From positions 1,241,751,523-1,241,815,522 of the forward strand of contig CM066033.1 of assembly GCA_033557465.1 (NCBI GenBank): a DNA stretch of 64,000 nt, in the 5' to 3' direction. This document shows, piece by piece, positions 31,613-42,640 of this stretch (the stretch's first letter is position 1; each line of letters starts with the position of its first letter). Position numbers and translations under genes: made by a program. The stretch comes from Ichthyophis bannanicus (taxonomy: Eukaryota > Chordata > Amphibia > Gymnophiona > Ichthyophiidae). The notes below the pieces were generated by a model. The model made no database searches. It worked only from the letters and a program-made list of their open reading frames with translations, and was not told the origin of the DNA.

Positions 31613-32929
31613 GTTTTTTTCCTCATTTCATTTTTTTTCTGATTCATTTGTATACAGATACCACATGATGGTAAATACCTCGATGGTGGGCAGACTTTAT
31701 AAATGCAGTCTAAAATCCTATCGCTATAATCTGAACTGATTTTATCGATTTCTCTCTGCAGTAGTTTGAGCTGGTTAATCAGAATCAATTGGCTAAAGTC
31801 TACTCTGTCTCTATAACAAACAAATCCGATTAGCAAGTTTATGAAACGTGCCCTCTTCTATGGATGATTATCACTGAAGTCTTCTGAATATCCAAACATA
31901 TGGATCAAACAAACCTGGATTAACACATTCATTCCTGATGCCAACAAAAGCATTGTTTTATAATTCATTTACAACATAATTGCACTTCTGTATATGGGCA
32001 AATCCATTAATAATTCAAATGTCGTACTGAACAATCAAATAAAGAAAAGCCAAAGGGCTATATGCCAAGGATGGAACAAAGACCACCCTGAATTTAAACT
32101 TCATACAGCTGTGATCCTAAGTGCTTACAGGAACCTTTTATAATGTCTCCATTGCAAACATTTCTGAAAAAGAGCCTTGCTGAAAAAATATAAAAACCGT
32201 GACTGTAATGATAAACAGACAAGTTTCTGTTTGGGAACAGTACCCATAAGTCGTAAAAAACAAGCGCCAGTCTCCAATAGTAAAGAATATTTCTGGTCAC
32301 CTGTGCTATAATTGCAGTAGGCTGACTTGATTAATGCTTCTCTGTATGGTGCAGTGGCAGCCTGTTGCCACATTACAAAAAGCAAAACTATAGGTTGGTC
32401 CTCTGTATCACCAAAAAATATATTGTAATTTAAGTTAATTTAGAGCAACGAAAAGAAAGTTAGGGCTGTGCAGGCCAACATTTTCATTTTGTTTCATTTC
32501 CCATGTCCTTTGCTGGATTTTCTTTTTGTTTGGTTGTTTTTTAATTTTTATTTCAGGAGAAAATGTCATCAAAAGCGTGTACTTTCACTTGGTGTGCACT
32601 TTTGAATGATAGTGCGCACTATTCACCCATAGTTTACAGTTTATTAGGGGTTGGTATACTGCTTTTTTCCTAGGTACCAAGGTGGTTATGGATGCATCTA
32701 GCGCTGTATTACCTTCCTACCGTGGCCGTGCTCTCTGCATGTGCCGTGGCCACTACACTCTGCCGTGGTATAATCACGCAATAGCCCCACGCTAATTGCA
32801 GCGCTTTAGTAAACATGCCTCTAATTTTTCTTTTTTAATTTGAGGCTATCGAGTAGATAATTTGGTAGGACATCTTGAAGTCCGGCCGAAAGTTATTCAC
32901 ATAAAAGTGTGGCAACAGAGTCATGGCTT
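31613..32929. other. Intronic sequence with possible small palindromic element
   Basis: Mostly unremarkable. Around 32640-32825 a GC-richer block ends in GCGCTTTAGTAAACATGCC, like the right termini of the MITE-like elements at 55701-57591. Its left end is unclear. Confidence 0.4.
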
Positions 32930-33560
32930 AAACTTAATTGGATAACAGTAATATCAAGCCAATATCCAGTTACGTTTAGCCATTTAAGCAGGACTGCAGA
33001 GATTGTTTCTAAGCTCCGGTAACATTCACAATTTTATCACAGCCCAATTTACCTCAGCACCACAGGTTAGTGAATCGTACAACAAACTGCATTTTGCATT
33101 GCTGCAGGTGGGGAACATCAAGGGCCCAAGATTCAGCCTGCGGTGGTCAGTGTTTTTAAAGCACCTGGTTACCATGGGCAAAACTGAAACTGGATATTCA
33201 GTGCCAAAATCTGGATAGCCTCCAGCTCTGAATATCCATTTTCAGAAATTAAAGGCACAGATCTCTGGACAGTGGAGACATTCAGTTGCTCTCCAGATAG
33301 CCAAATCACAAAAGGTGAGGACAGTTATTGAAATAACCTAACTTTATACGGGCACTTATCCAGTTAGCGGACTGAAAATTGCTGCTAACTAGGTACGTAC
33401 TGGCACAGCCCTCTCCCCACCCACAGACCGCCCCAGCACTGCAGCAGTTAGAGGATATAGTCATCAGCACTCTCCGTTCAGTACAACTGAATATCCCTCT
33501 CAGTGGAGTCTATCTGCTTAGCAGGTCCTGCTAACTGGATAAACCCCTTTGGATATTGGC
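32930..33560. repeat. Unclassified repeat H, copy 1
   Basis: Contains recurring words such as TGAATATCC, CCAGTTAGCGG and CTGCTAACTGGATA. It aligns by eye with 42641-42965 over the segment with CCCACAGACCGCCCCAGCAC and the downstream GCAGGTCCTGCTAAC. Related sequence also occurs at 44530-45240 and 63112-63545. No coding potential. Confidence 0.55.
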
Positions 33561-34163
33561 CCACAAGGGTCTAAAGTCAAGCCTACTAGCTTTTAAAAGG
33601 GCTGGTGGTGTCAGGAAGAAGCCCCCAACCCTCATAGTCAAAGCCCCGACCTCCCCATCTACCTCTTTCCAATCAAATCCCCAACCCTAACCCCCCCAGC
33701 ACCTAATGGGGGTATCCCTGGTGGCTAGTGTGGGGGGCGGGGACAGAAGCGATGCTTGATCGCTCCCACCCTATCAGCGCCTTTCAAAATGTTGTTGAAA
33801 TCTCTCTGGGGATAGTCTCACAGTATTACTGCTAGGGAGTCAATCACAAAAACATAATGGCAGACAACCCCTGACAAATTCGTATCAACTTCATTATCCT
33901 AGAGAACTCGCGTGGACACCAGGACTGTACCAAGCTAGCAATGCACCGTGTAACTAACAAATCTGGCACCCCCCTGCCCCCCCCCCACTCCTCCGCCCAG
34001 CCACATTCAATAACTCACTCTTTTTAAGCTTCCTGGAAGTACAGTGATGATATCAGTGCCCCCTTCTGTGCTTGTGCCCTGCAGGGCCACGGTGTGGCCC
34101 TGACTGACACAGCATGATCTCAGCAAAATAATTTTAGCAAAGTACCAGTTAAAGGAAAATTAC

Positions 34164-34273
34164 CTTGTGGAAACTTCCATAAAAGAGTTTCTTTATTTCT
34201 TCATCATCAAATGTTACTGTCTGTGTCTCTCCGCTTGAGCCCTTATTAAAGAATGATAATGTTTGTTTGGAAC
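34164..34273 (-). CDS. COL12A1: COL12A1 exon J: thrombospondin-N/LamG-like domain, third segment
   Basis: This 110-nt exon completes a Gly codon with its first two bases and then encodes 36 residues, including [18 protein letters not shown] and [12 protein letters not shown]. The pattern is characteristic of the FACIT non-collagenous domain just before the collagenous part. Wording of the segment (FFNK...GE.QTVTF...LFYGSFHK) favours type XII over type XIV collagen. The acceptor AG is at 34274-34275 and the donor GT at 34162-34163, both canonical. It ends in phase 0. It is the last COL12A1 exon I can find; the following exon was not detected in the 34 kb to the left. Confidence 0.93.
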
Positions 34274-34479
34274 CTGCAACAAAATTATAGGTAATAACAT
34301 TTACTGACGGTCCAAAAGAGACATCCTCCACAGCATTATAAAGGCACATGCTATACAATGTCTGTTTTTAATATGTCAACTAATGCATTTTCGTTCCAGT
34401 ATTTTTTGTGGGAAAAACCTTCTGAGCTATGGTCTACAGCAGCTACCGACTAATAATACACAGGTACAGATTCAAAAAT

Positions 34480-34694
34480 GCAATGTGTGCCTTTGAGTCA
34501 GTCCTGACTCCTGGTGACCTAGAAGCTCCTGGGTTTTCTTGGCAGTGTCACCGGAAGTAGATTGCGAGGCCTTTCTTCCTAGGCAATGGAAGGTTAAGTG
34601 ACTTGCCCAAGGCCACAAGGAGTACTAGTGGGAATTGAACCCTGGTTGCTTGGTTACCAAGCCAGTGTTCTAACCACTAGGCTACTCCTCCACT
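34480..34694 (-). mobile_element. tRNA-headed SINE with RTE-like tail
   Basis: Minus-strand SINE with a complete head (plus-strand end reads CCACTAGGCTACTCCTCCACT). Its distal tail has the plus-strand form CTTTGAGTCAGTCCTGACTC followed by CTGGTGACC. The tail aligns with 50453-50483 at the 3' end of the RTE LINE. It lies in the intron between exons I and J, about 200 bp before exon J on the transcript. Confidence 0.85.
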
Positions 34695-35839
34695 CCAGAT
34701 TCAATAGAGTATTAAATATATTTATATGGATAGGTTGTCCATACAAACCTATGAATATTCTGTCAACTTAAATGTTTAAGTCTGCTGTAGATCCAACATT
34801 GCTCTCACTGCATTAACATGGTTATAGATCAAGTGGTGGCGAATATGAGAGGTGGAGACCAAGACAAGTTGCTAATATAGTTAGAGCAACTCTGGCTCTA
34901 TAGATTGAAAGCTTTAGAGCCTCATGGTTGAATACTTGTATGGAATGGAAAAGCTTTTTAACTTAAAATTAAACCAGCATTAATTTGGCTTAATAAAGAA
35001 TGGCATGTCTACCCCTGGATTGTTTGAAAGAGGTAGGCTGGTATAAGGAAGTTCTGCTAGGCTTGGATAAATGGAAGCATGAAGCTGAAAACATATTTTC
35101 AAGATCAGGAGTTTGGGCTCCAATGCAGATTAAAAACTGATAATTCGTGAGATTTTGAATCCAGTTTGTCCCCTGAAGCAACAGGAGTTTGCAAAACGAA
35201 GGCCTTTGTCGGGCAGTTTGTTTAGATAAGTAATAATGCACATTGCAATAATGGCTTTGTTGTGAGAATGTTTGTATTATGCCATAAAAGAGAAACAAAT
35301 ATTTAAAGATAAATTGATAATGTATTCAAAAGTAATAATAATTTTTCCTATAAAAAAAGTCTTTCTATACATAAACTAAAAAGAAAAAAAACAGTTTTTT
35401 AGGATCAATGATACTTGAGATAAAGTCATATATAAGAAAGAGATATGTTGTTTCTGATCGTTTTTAATCCAAACATTTAAAAAAAAAACTAAATTTTTTC
35501 CTCTCTCCCTCCCACTCCCCTCCAGTGTAAACATAGGCAGACAACAACCATTGAATAAGAAGGCAGGTAGGCATATTGCAGGAAGTACTATCATTTCTCC
35601 ATGGGGCTGGCTCTAGCCTGCCTGCTCTTAATTGTGTCTTGTTTTGCTGGTGATTTGTGTTTCTGTTTCCAGACTGACCCACAGTTGTCTGATCTACAGC
35701 TCTATGGCACACGCTAACTGGACTTTTTGTCTCGTGAGTCAGATTTTTCTTTTGACATGTTCTGGTACCAGACGTTCTGTGACACCATGTCTAAGTATAC
35801 TATTAGAGACATTTGCCAAGCCTAATCCAGATCCAGGTT
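34695..35839. other. Intronic sequence, nothing recognised
   Basis: AT-rich, with short frames only. A poly-T/A stretch at 35340-35500 is low complexity. Confidence 0.5.
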
Positions 35840-36806
35840 GTCCATCAATCATCACTAGTATCCAGTGATCACTGGAAGGTGTTCTTCAGTATTAAGATAT
35901 GGATGAAGATGGTTCATTCAAAAGAAACTGTCCTAGACTTTAGGAAAACTAACTTTGTCAAGATGGAGGAATACCTCAAGGAATCATTATCTGGATAGGA
36001 ATATCTGGGGGAAACAAAACAACAGTGGGCAAATCTGAAAGGAGATATTTTAAAGGGCAACAAATGTTTTTGTCAGGAAAATAAAAAAAAGAAAAAAGAC
36101 TAGGAGGTTGCTATGGTTTTCAAAAGAAGAAGCTGAAAGGGCAAGAAAAAAGAGGTAAGATTTCATAAACTATAATAGACTGCAGAAAGGGGGCGATAAA
36201 CAACAATATCTGGAGAAGCGAAGGGAAACTGGTAAAGTAGTCATGAAAGCAAAGATGCAAATGGAAGAAAAAGCTGCCAAACAGTAAAATACGGGGACAA
36301 CTTTTTTTTTAGGTCTGTTAATAGCAGGAAGAAGTGCAAAGATGCCATTGTGAGCCTGAGATGTGAAAGGGAGAAATATGTTTAGGATGATGGGAATAAA
36401 GCAGACTTGCTTAACATATGTTCTGTGTACTTTCTTTATTTCTATTGTTGATGTGAATTTGTAATCAGTTGAGAATGCTTTAGATCAGTGGACTATAAAT
36501 GTGTGAAGGGCCAGTAATGGGATCTCAGAAAACAAATACAAATAGGAATGGAACTGAGGTAGAACTCCAACAATTTTCAGAAGATTGTAATCATGAGGAG
36601 CTAGCTAAAGTAAAAGTAGACAAAGCGATGGGGCCAGATGAGATCCATCTGAGGGTACAGAATGAACTTAGGGAAGTACTGGTGGTTCCACTGCCTGAAC
36701 ATTTCAATACTTTTTTTTAGATTTTTTTAGATTTGAGAGTGATCCTGGAGGATAGATGTGGTTCCTGTCCACAAAAGCTGAACTAAGGACCAGGTTAGGA
36801 AATATA

Positions 36807-36888
36807 GACTGGTTAGTCTGACCTCTATTGTGAGTAAATTAGACTGAGGTCAGACTGGTTAGTCTGACCTCTATTGTGAGTAAATTAA
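36807..36888 (+). repeat. 46-bp partial tandem duplication
   Basis: A block beginning GACTGGTTAGTCTGACCTC occurs at 36807 and again at 36853, inside the reverse transcriptase (N-Y-R-P region) of the old CR1-like copy. The two copies match over 35 bases. Confidence 0.85.
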
Positions 36889-37111
36889 TGGAACTGCTGC
36901 TGAAGCAGAGAAATGTGTGGTTTCTGGAATCCCGGAATTATACGATTTAAGACAGCATAAATTTTCTAGAGGTAGGTTTTATCAGACAAATCTGATTGAT
37001 TTATTTGTTTGGGTCAATAGATAATTGGATCAGGAGAGAGAGCTAGATGTGTTATTCTTAGATTTTAGCAACATTTCCGACACTGTTCCACATTGGTGAC
37101 TCATCAATTAT

Positions 37112-38357
37112 TGTTCTCCATTGGTTTCAGCCTTATCATTTAGGTACGAAAACATTGGTCTGTGTGGATAATATGGTTTTGGATGCTCAGGTTCTGAAGC
37201 AGAGGGTCCCACAAGTTTCCATCTTGGGTCCTTACTTTTTTAATCTGTGTCTGGTCCTGTTTTGTGTTATGTAAGGCAGGATTTCAGTTTTATGTTTATG
37301 CCGATGATATCTAAATTTTGTTTACTTTTACTCTGAATGCTTAACAGATGCAGCTTATAGTAGGGGATCAGTTAGACAGATTGGGAGAATGGTTAGGGAA
37401 GTTGCTTTTGAGATTAAATGTTGATAAAACTGAGTGGCTTTGGTTGGAGGATAAAAGGATTACTAATGAGGTCTCTCTTAAGCTACCAATCCCACTTAAG
37501 AGCTTTTGTCAGAATCTTGGAATCTGGATGAATTCCTTTTTGGTTCTGCATGATCAGGTGTCTAGGGTTATTTGCAGCTTATTTTACGTCACCTGCATCA
37601 TTTTCTTTCTGAGTCAAACTTTGCAATGGTAACCTAAGACTTGGTATTCCCTAGAATTGATTATTACAATGCCATTTTACTGGGCCTATCTCAGAAAGAG
37701 ATCCATCGTCTGCAGTTGGTCCAGAATACAACAGCACGATAATTAAGGAGCTTTACAGTAGGGATCATGTGACCCCTATACTGAAACATTTGCATTGGCT
37801 TCCTGTATAGTTTCAAATCAAGTATAACATTTTGTTGTTGGTGTTCTGTTCAATAGATGATAAAGCTCTGGTTTATTTGCTTAGGAGAGTGATTATCTCT
37901 CTGCTTGGGTATTGCTGTTACAGGGTGGGAGATTGCGTACTATCCTAGGTATAAGCAAGTTTTGAAAGAGTAGGATTAGGGGGCTGTTTTTTCAGTACAG
38001 GGTCCTTGTCAGCGGAATGTGTTCCCTCTGGAGCTACACAATGAATGGGACTTACGTAAATTTAAGAGTTCTTTGAAGACAGATCTGTTTAGGAGTGTCT
38101 TTCTGAGCAAAGGTTATTAACTACTCTTTTAAGGACTGGTGATAGATAGTCCCAACTTGCCGTTTTAGGAGTTTTGGTTTTACTGTTGGGCTTTATATTG
38201 GATGAGCTGGGGAAATGTTTCCAATTAGGGTTTCTTGGGGCTGGGAAGTGGTGGGGTTGAAACTGTCTTACTTTATATTGTAATTTTGTTTTACTGCTTT
38301 AAATCGCACAGGGCAGTATTATGTTGTGCGCATATAAGGGTAAATATATATAATAAA
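37112..38357 (+). mobile_element. L2 LINE nested in CR1-like LINE
   Basis: An L2-type insertion with a degraded Y-A-D-D box (YADDI, about 37300), RLNVDKTEW (about 37415) and a 3' tail ending in a TATATATAATAAATAAA stretch at 38357. The flanking CR1-like frame reads up to ...PHW..LIN at 37111 and resumes with KLIVLGMDPKV at 38358, so the insertion point is defined to within a few bases. Confidence 0.75.
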
Positions 38358-40220
38358 TAAACTGATTGTTCTTGGGATGGACCCTAAAGTGACTGATTAG
38401 GTAAGACACTGGTTGCGTGGGAGATGACAAAGGGTAGTAGTAAATGGACTTCACTTTGACGATACGGGCATTATCAGTGGTGTGTCGAAGGGATCGGTTC
38501 TTGTTCCTGTTTTTTTTTAGCCTTTTGTAAGTAATATTACAGAAGGTCTGTTGGGAAATATTCACCTCTTTGAAGATGATTCCCAAATCTGCAACAGGGT
38601 AGACACTCTGTAAGGTGTGGTTAACATGAGAAGGGATCTAGCAAAGCTTAAAGTATGGTCAAGAACTTAGCAACTAAGATTTAATGCTAAAAAATTCAAG
38701 GTTATACATTTGGGCTGCAGGTGAGACAGTATAGGGGGTGAAGGGCTTCAATGCATGAAAGAAGAGCAGGAACTGGGGAAGATCATATCAGATGATCCTA
38801 AAGTGGCCAAACAGATAGAAAAGGCAATGGCAAAAGCCAGAAAGATGCTTGGGTGCATAAGGAGAGGACAACAGGAAAAATGAGGTTAGAGTGCTTCTGT
38901 ATATGTCTCTAGTGAAACTTATTTGAAGTACTGTGTACAATTCTGGAGACCACACCTTCAAAAGGATATAAGCAGGATGGAGTCAGTCCAGAGGACAGCT
39001 ACTAAAATGGTTGGGGGTCTTCATCAAAAATCATATGGGGACAGACTTAAAGACCGCAATGTGTATATTTTGGAGGGAAAACGGGAGAGGGGAGATATTA
39101 TAGTGACATTTAAATACCTCTGTGGTATAAATGCACAAGTGGTGGGTCTCTTTCAATTGAAAGGAAGCTCTGGAATGAGGGCTTATAGGATGAAGGTGAA
39201 AGGGGATAGATTCAAGAGTAATCTAAGGAAATATTTCTTTATGCAAAGGTGATAGATGCATGGAACAGCCTCCCAGTGGAGGTGCAGGAGATGAGAACTG
39301 TATCTGACTTCAAGAAAGCATGGGATAAGTATAAAGGATCTCCGAGGGAGAGGAAGAGATTGTAGAGCTTAACAGTTCTTATGGATGGGAGACTGGATAG
39401 ACCATATGCTCTTTGTCTGCTGTCATTTTTCTATGCTTCTGTGTTTTTATCAAAAGTACAGTGTTGCACTATCTTACCGATGTTCAGCTTAAGTGTTTTA
39501 ATAGTTCCTCAAGCACAATACAAAGATATCATCTGTAGTGTAAAAAACACATTTGTGGTGTTCTTGCCATGAAAGGATATTTCATTTGGATGAAAGAAAG
39601 GTGAGCAGTGGAGTGCCTCAAGTATTGGTCCTGGGATTGATTCTGTATAATATCTTTGAGAGTGATATCACCAGAGGATTAGAAGGAAAAGTTTGCCTTT
39701 TCGTGGATGACATAAAGATTTGCAATAGAATGGACATCCCGGGGGAGTAGACAACAGACAAGTGACCAAAAAATTTAGAATAGTCCAAAGCTTGACAGTT
39801 AAGATTTAATGTAAACAATTGCAGAATGATGTGATACATTTAGGATGTAGAAATCCAAAGGAGATATCTGTAATATCTGGTGAGAAGCTGATGTGCACGG
39901 ACCAAGAGAGATACCTCAGAGTGATAGTGTCCAAAGATTTCAAGGTGACAAAACAATGTGACAAGGAGATGACCAAAACCAGAAGGAGGCTAAGTTGCAT
40001 AGAGAGAGGCATAACCAACAGGAAATAGGAAGTGATAATATCCCTGCACAGGTCATTGGTGAGGCCTCAGTAAGAGTACTGCATTCAGTTTTGGAGGCCA
40101 TCTCACTAAGAATATAAATAGACTTGAAGCGGTTCTGAGGAAAGTGACCAAAATAGTATTGGGTTTGCGCCTGAAGCCCTATTAGAAGAGACTTGAAGAC
40201 CTAATATGTATACATTAGAA

Positions 40221-40414
40221 CAGTGGTTCTCAACGCAGTCCTTAGGGCACACCTAGCCCGTCAGGTTTTCAGGATGTCCACAAAGAATATGCATGAAATT
40301 GATTTGCGTGCACTGTCTCCATTTCATGCAAATCAATCTCATGCATATTCACTTGGGAATCCTGAAAATCTGTCTGGCTAGGTGTGCCGCGAAGACTGGA
40401 ATTGAGCACCACTA
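40221..40414. mobile_element. hAT-like foldback element (194 bp)
   Basis: Begins with CAGTGGTTCTCAAC and ends with its near-inverse ATTGAGCACCACTA. Internal arms also pair, for example GAATATGCATGAAATTGATT with AATCAATCTCATGCATATTC. Flanks CATTAGAA (40213-40220) and TCTTAGAA (40415-40422) are a diverged 8-bp target duplication, and removing the element restores a readable LINE protein frame. Non-autonomous. Confidence 0.85.
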
Positions 40415-40744
40415 TCTTAGAAAAAAGGAGGCACAGGGGAGATATAATACAGATCTTTAAATACTTGAAGTGTATTAATAGAAAAACAAAGCTTTTACAA
40501 AGATGGGGAAGCTATAAAACGGAAGTACCTGAAACAAAGCTAAAAGGGGGAAAACTTAGAAGCGACATTAGGAAATACTTTTTCATGAAAGGGGTGGTGG
40601 ATGCGTGAAATGTCCTCCCTCCTCATGCGGACAAAAATGTAATGGAATTCAAAAGGCATGAAATAAATACAAGAGAAACATTCGTGCTTAGAACAAGATT
40701 TAAGAATAAATGACTTTCGCACTTCAAAAAAGCACAGAGCAGGG

Positions 40745-40885
40745 TAACCTGCATGGAGCAGCAGTTACAACCCAAAGTCAAAGTATGGAGCAGGATAATC
40801 CACATGGAGCAGCAGCTGCAACCCAAAGTAGAAGCCCAGAGCAGGAGTTACATGCACTGAGCAGCAGTTACAAGCCTGAACATCT
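40745..40885 (+). repeat. Tandem array in LINE 3' UTR
   Basis: Three units of about 52 bp contain variants of GGAGCAGCAGTTACAACC, at about 40757, 40808 and 40860. Confidence 0.75.
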
Positions 40886-40945
40886 TACTAGGCAGACTAG
40901 ATGGGCCATGCTAGTCTTTATCGCGCCATCATTTACTATGAGGAA

Positions 40946-41455
40946 CATTTCACAATGGGATGAAAAAGTCAGAACGCTTGAAAAAAAGGCAAGCATGTTC
41001 AAGTTCAGGCATGATTTCAGAAACATGGATGTGCCGGATTTGGACATGGATATGGATATGGACATCTATCTATATAGACATCCCCCGGATGCCATTTCAA
41101 AGCCAAGATGTCTAATAGCATAATAATTAGAGACATAGCTTAAAAGTAGGGTGGCCAGGGTTCAAATCCCAGCATGGACCTTTGTGGTCTAAGGCTAGTC
41201 CCTTAATTCTCTAGATGTTTTAAGGTGAAAATAATCACTTTCCTGATGTCTATTCATGCTTGGGGAGCAGGTAGAAATATGGATGTCCAGCAGACATTTC
41301 CGGCATTTCTGAAATCAATTGTATAAGTCCATTGCCCCTCCACCACACCTACTTGGATGTCCCTGCACCAGAGACGTCATTTGTGGAATGACTACAGAGA
41401 CGTGCACATCTTCAGACATCCAAATCACAACTAAGTCTTTTAAAATAACCCTCCA
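40946..41455 (+). repeat. Unclassified interspersed repeat X, copy 3
   Basis: Related to 22735-23240: shared AGGCA.G.TCAAGTTCAGGCA and CATGGATGTGCCGG/CATCC motifs, a tRNA-like segment with GGGTTCAAATCCC at about 41160, and the same right end CCAAATCACAACTAAG. It runs into the hAT-like element at 41460. Confidence 0.55.
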
Positions 41456-41459
41456 TGTT

Positions 41460-41752
41460 CAGGGCTGGCCCAAGGGTTTCTGCTGCTTCCGTGGTCGCCA
41501 CCGCCACCCCCCCCCCCCTTCCCAATGCTGCTTGGGCGGAGGTGACAGGCTGCAACAACATTTTGCTGCTGCTTTTGAAAATACTACTGCTGCCCGCCCC
41601 TTCTCCCGAGAAGGAATTGTAACAGCAGCTGGGGGGAGCAGTTTGGCCACCCATGTATTCCACTGCCGCCGCCGCCTCCACTGCCCACCTGTTGCTGCTG
41701 CTGCTGCACTGTAGGCAACCACCTAGCTCATCTAGTGGACAGGCCGGCCCTG
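41460..41752. mobile_element. hAT-like non-autonomous element with CAGGGCYGGCC termini
   Basis: Starts CAGGGCTGGCC and ends GGCCGGCCCTG, giving 11-bp terminal inverted repeats with one mismatch. Flanks TCCATGTT (41452-41459) and TCTATATT (41753-41760) agree at six of eight positions, in keeping with an old 8-bp target duplication. The interior is GC-rich with CTG runs and encodes no transposase. It lies 80 bp downstream, on the transcript, of COL12A1 exon I. A related left end is at about 55111. Confidence 0.65.
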
Positions 41753-41831
41753 TCTATATTACTATGTTACCCGTTGCTAACTATAAATAGAAAAAGACCT
41801 TTATATTTACATTAATTAAAATCCTCCTTAC

Positions 41832-41974
41832 CATCAACTGTTACTCCAACTTCTGGTTTATAACCTTTATCGGTTATCTGCCAAATAGAAAATGGATCCT
41901 TTGTGGTTTCCGGAAGAAGACGGAACAGCAAAATGATAGTATATGAATTTGGTAATCCATCCGGATGCAACTCC
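41832..41974 (-). CDS. COL12A1: COL12A1 exon I: thrombospondin-N/LamG-like domain, second segment
   Basis: A 143-nt exon that completes a Ser codon with one base, then encodes 47 residues and leaves one base for the next exon (a Gly codon is formed with exon J). The translation contains [20 protein letters not shown] and [17 protein letters not shown], the beta-sandwich core of the domain shared by FACIT collagens. The [11 protein letters not shown] and IWQITD wording fits type XII best. Acceptor AG at 41975-41976 and donor GT at 41830-41831 are canonical. The intron to exon J is 7558 bp and holds two old LINEs. Confidence 0.95.
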
Positions 41975-42540
41975 CTATTGATAGTAAATGAATTGATGAT
42001 ATTAAGGAAAACGTACAGAAAAGAAGTCACTGTGTTAAAATGTGATGAAGAATAAAACCCTTTTGTGTAAATTATAAGGGATAACATCCATTTTTTTAAA
42101 ATTTAATATTCATTATCAGCAAATACAAAAGAAACATATAATTCACTTCTGAATCCAACAAAACAAGAAAGGTAGCCTTATACAAAAACATTTTACAAAA
42201 GAGAAAAAAACATATCATGAACTGCTACAACCAAATGTGGGGAGAGAGAGGTACTACATACACACATATAAAGAAGCAGTTATTGTAGACATCCCTATCT
42301 ATTCAGCCTGATAATACTATATAGCCTTATATGTCTATCTGTTATCTGATTATTAGGGAAAGACAGAGGTATTATCTCGTTATTATCTGGATTATCACAC
42401 ACCAACTGCTAGCTTTGAATCGGTGCCTTGTGTTACCTGGGCTAATACACATGAATTGATGTTTTTTTAAATGCCAGCTTCCACAGGTAAGGAAATCCCT
42501 GATATTCAGCGGCTGGATCCAGACAGTGGCAGCCGCTGAG

Positions 42541-42640
42541 TAGAAACAGAAACATGACAGCAGAAAAAGACCACATGGCCTATCTAGTCTGCCCTTCCAT
42601 ATCAACTACAATAGTCCCTTTTTTCCTTTAGAGATCCTAC
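42541..42640 (-). mobile_element. CR1-type 3' end fragment
   Basis: Minus-strand copy of the LINE A 3' terminus; the plus-strand form begins GAAACAGAAACATGACAGCAG. It matches the inverse of 8580-8648. Confidence 0.7.

Larger units (their letters stand above)
35840..39445 (+). pseudogene. Old CR1-clade LINE (LINE A) with nested L2
   Basis: Degenerate plus-strand copy of the family at 6960-8648 that reaches further 5'. Recognisable pieces are ETVLDFRKTNFVKMEEYLKE (about 35920, between endonuclease and reverse transcriptase), VNSRKKCKDAIVSL (about 36320) and EDCNHEELAKVKVDKAMGPD (about 36580). After an L2 insertion it continues with LGMDPKVTD (38370), FWRPHLQKDISRMESVQRTA (38940) and the 3' end at about 39400. 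Many stops and shifts; clearly inactive. Confidence 0.8.
39545..40945 (+). pseudogene. Second old CR1-clade LINE copy (LINE A relative)
   Basis: Plus-strand fragments read SSGVPQVLVLGLILYNIFES, then LFVDDIKICNR (catalytic box F-V-D-D as in the 6939-8579 copy), then the C-terminal region with KKRRHRGDIIQIFKYLKCIN after removal of a hAT insertion at 40221-40414. The 3' UTR contains a short tandem array at 40745-40885 and ends in the TTACTAGGCAGACTAGATGG signature near 40890-40945. Confidence 0.75.

Noticed and set aside
31570..31836. Possible continuation of COL12A1 on the minus strand
   Set aside because: The translation lacks the residues expected after FYGSFHK, and its right part overlaps a LINE 3' end in the opposite orientation.
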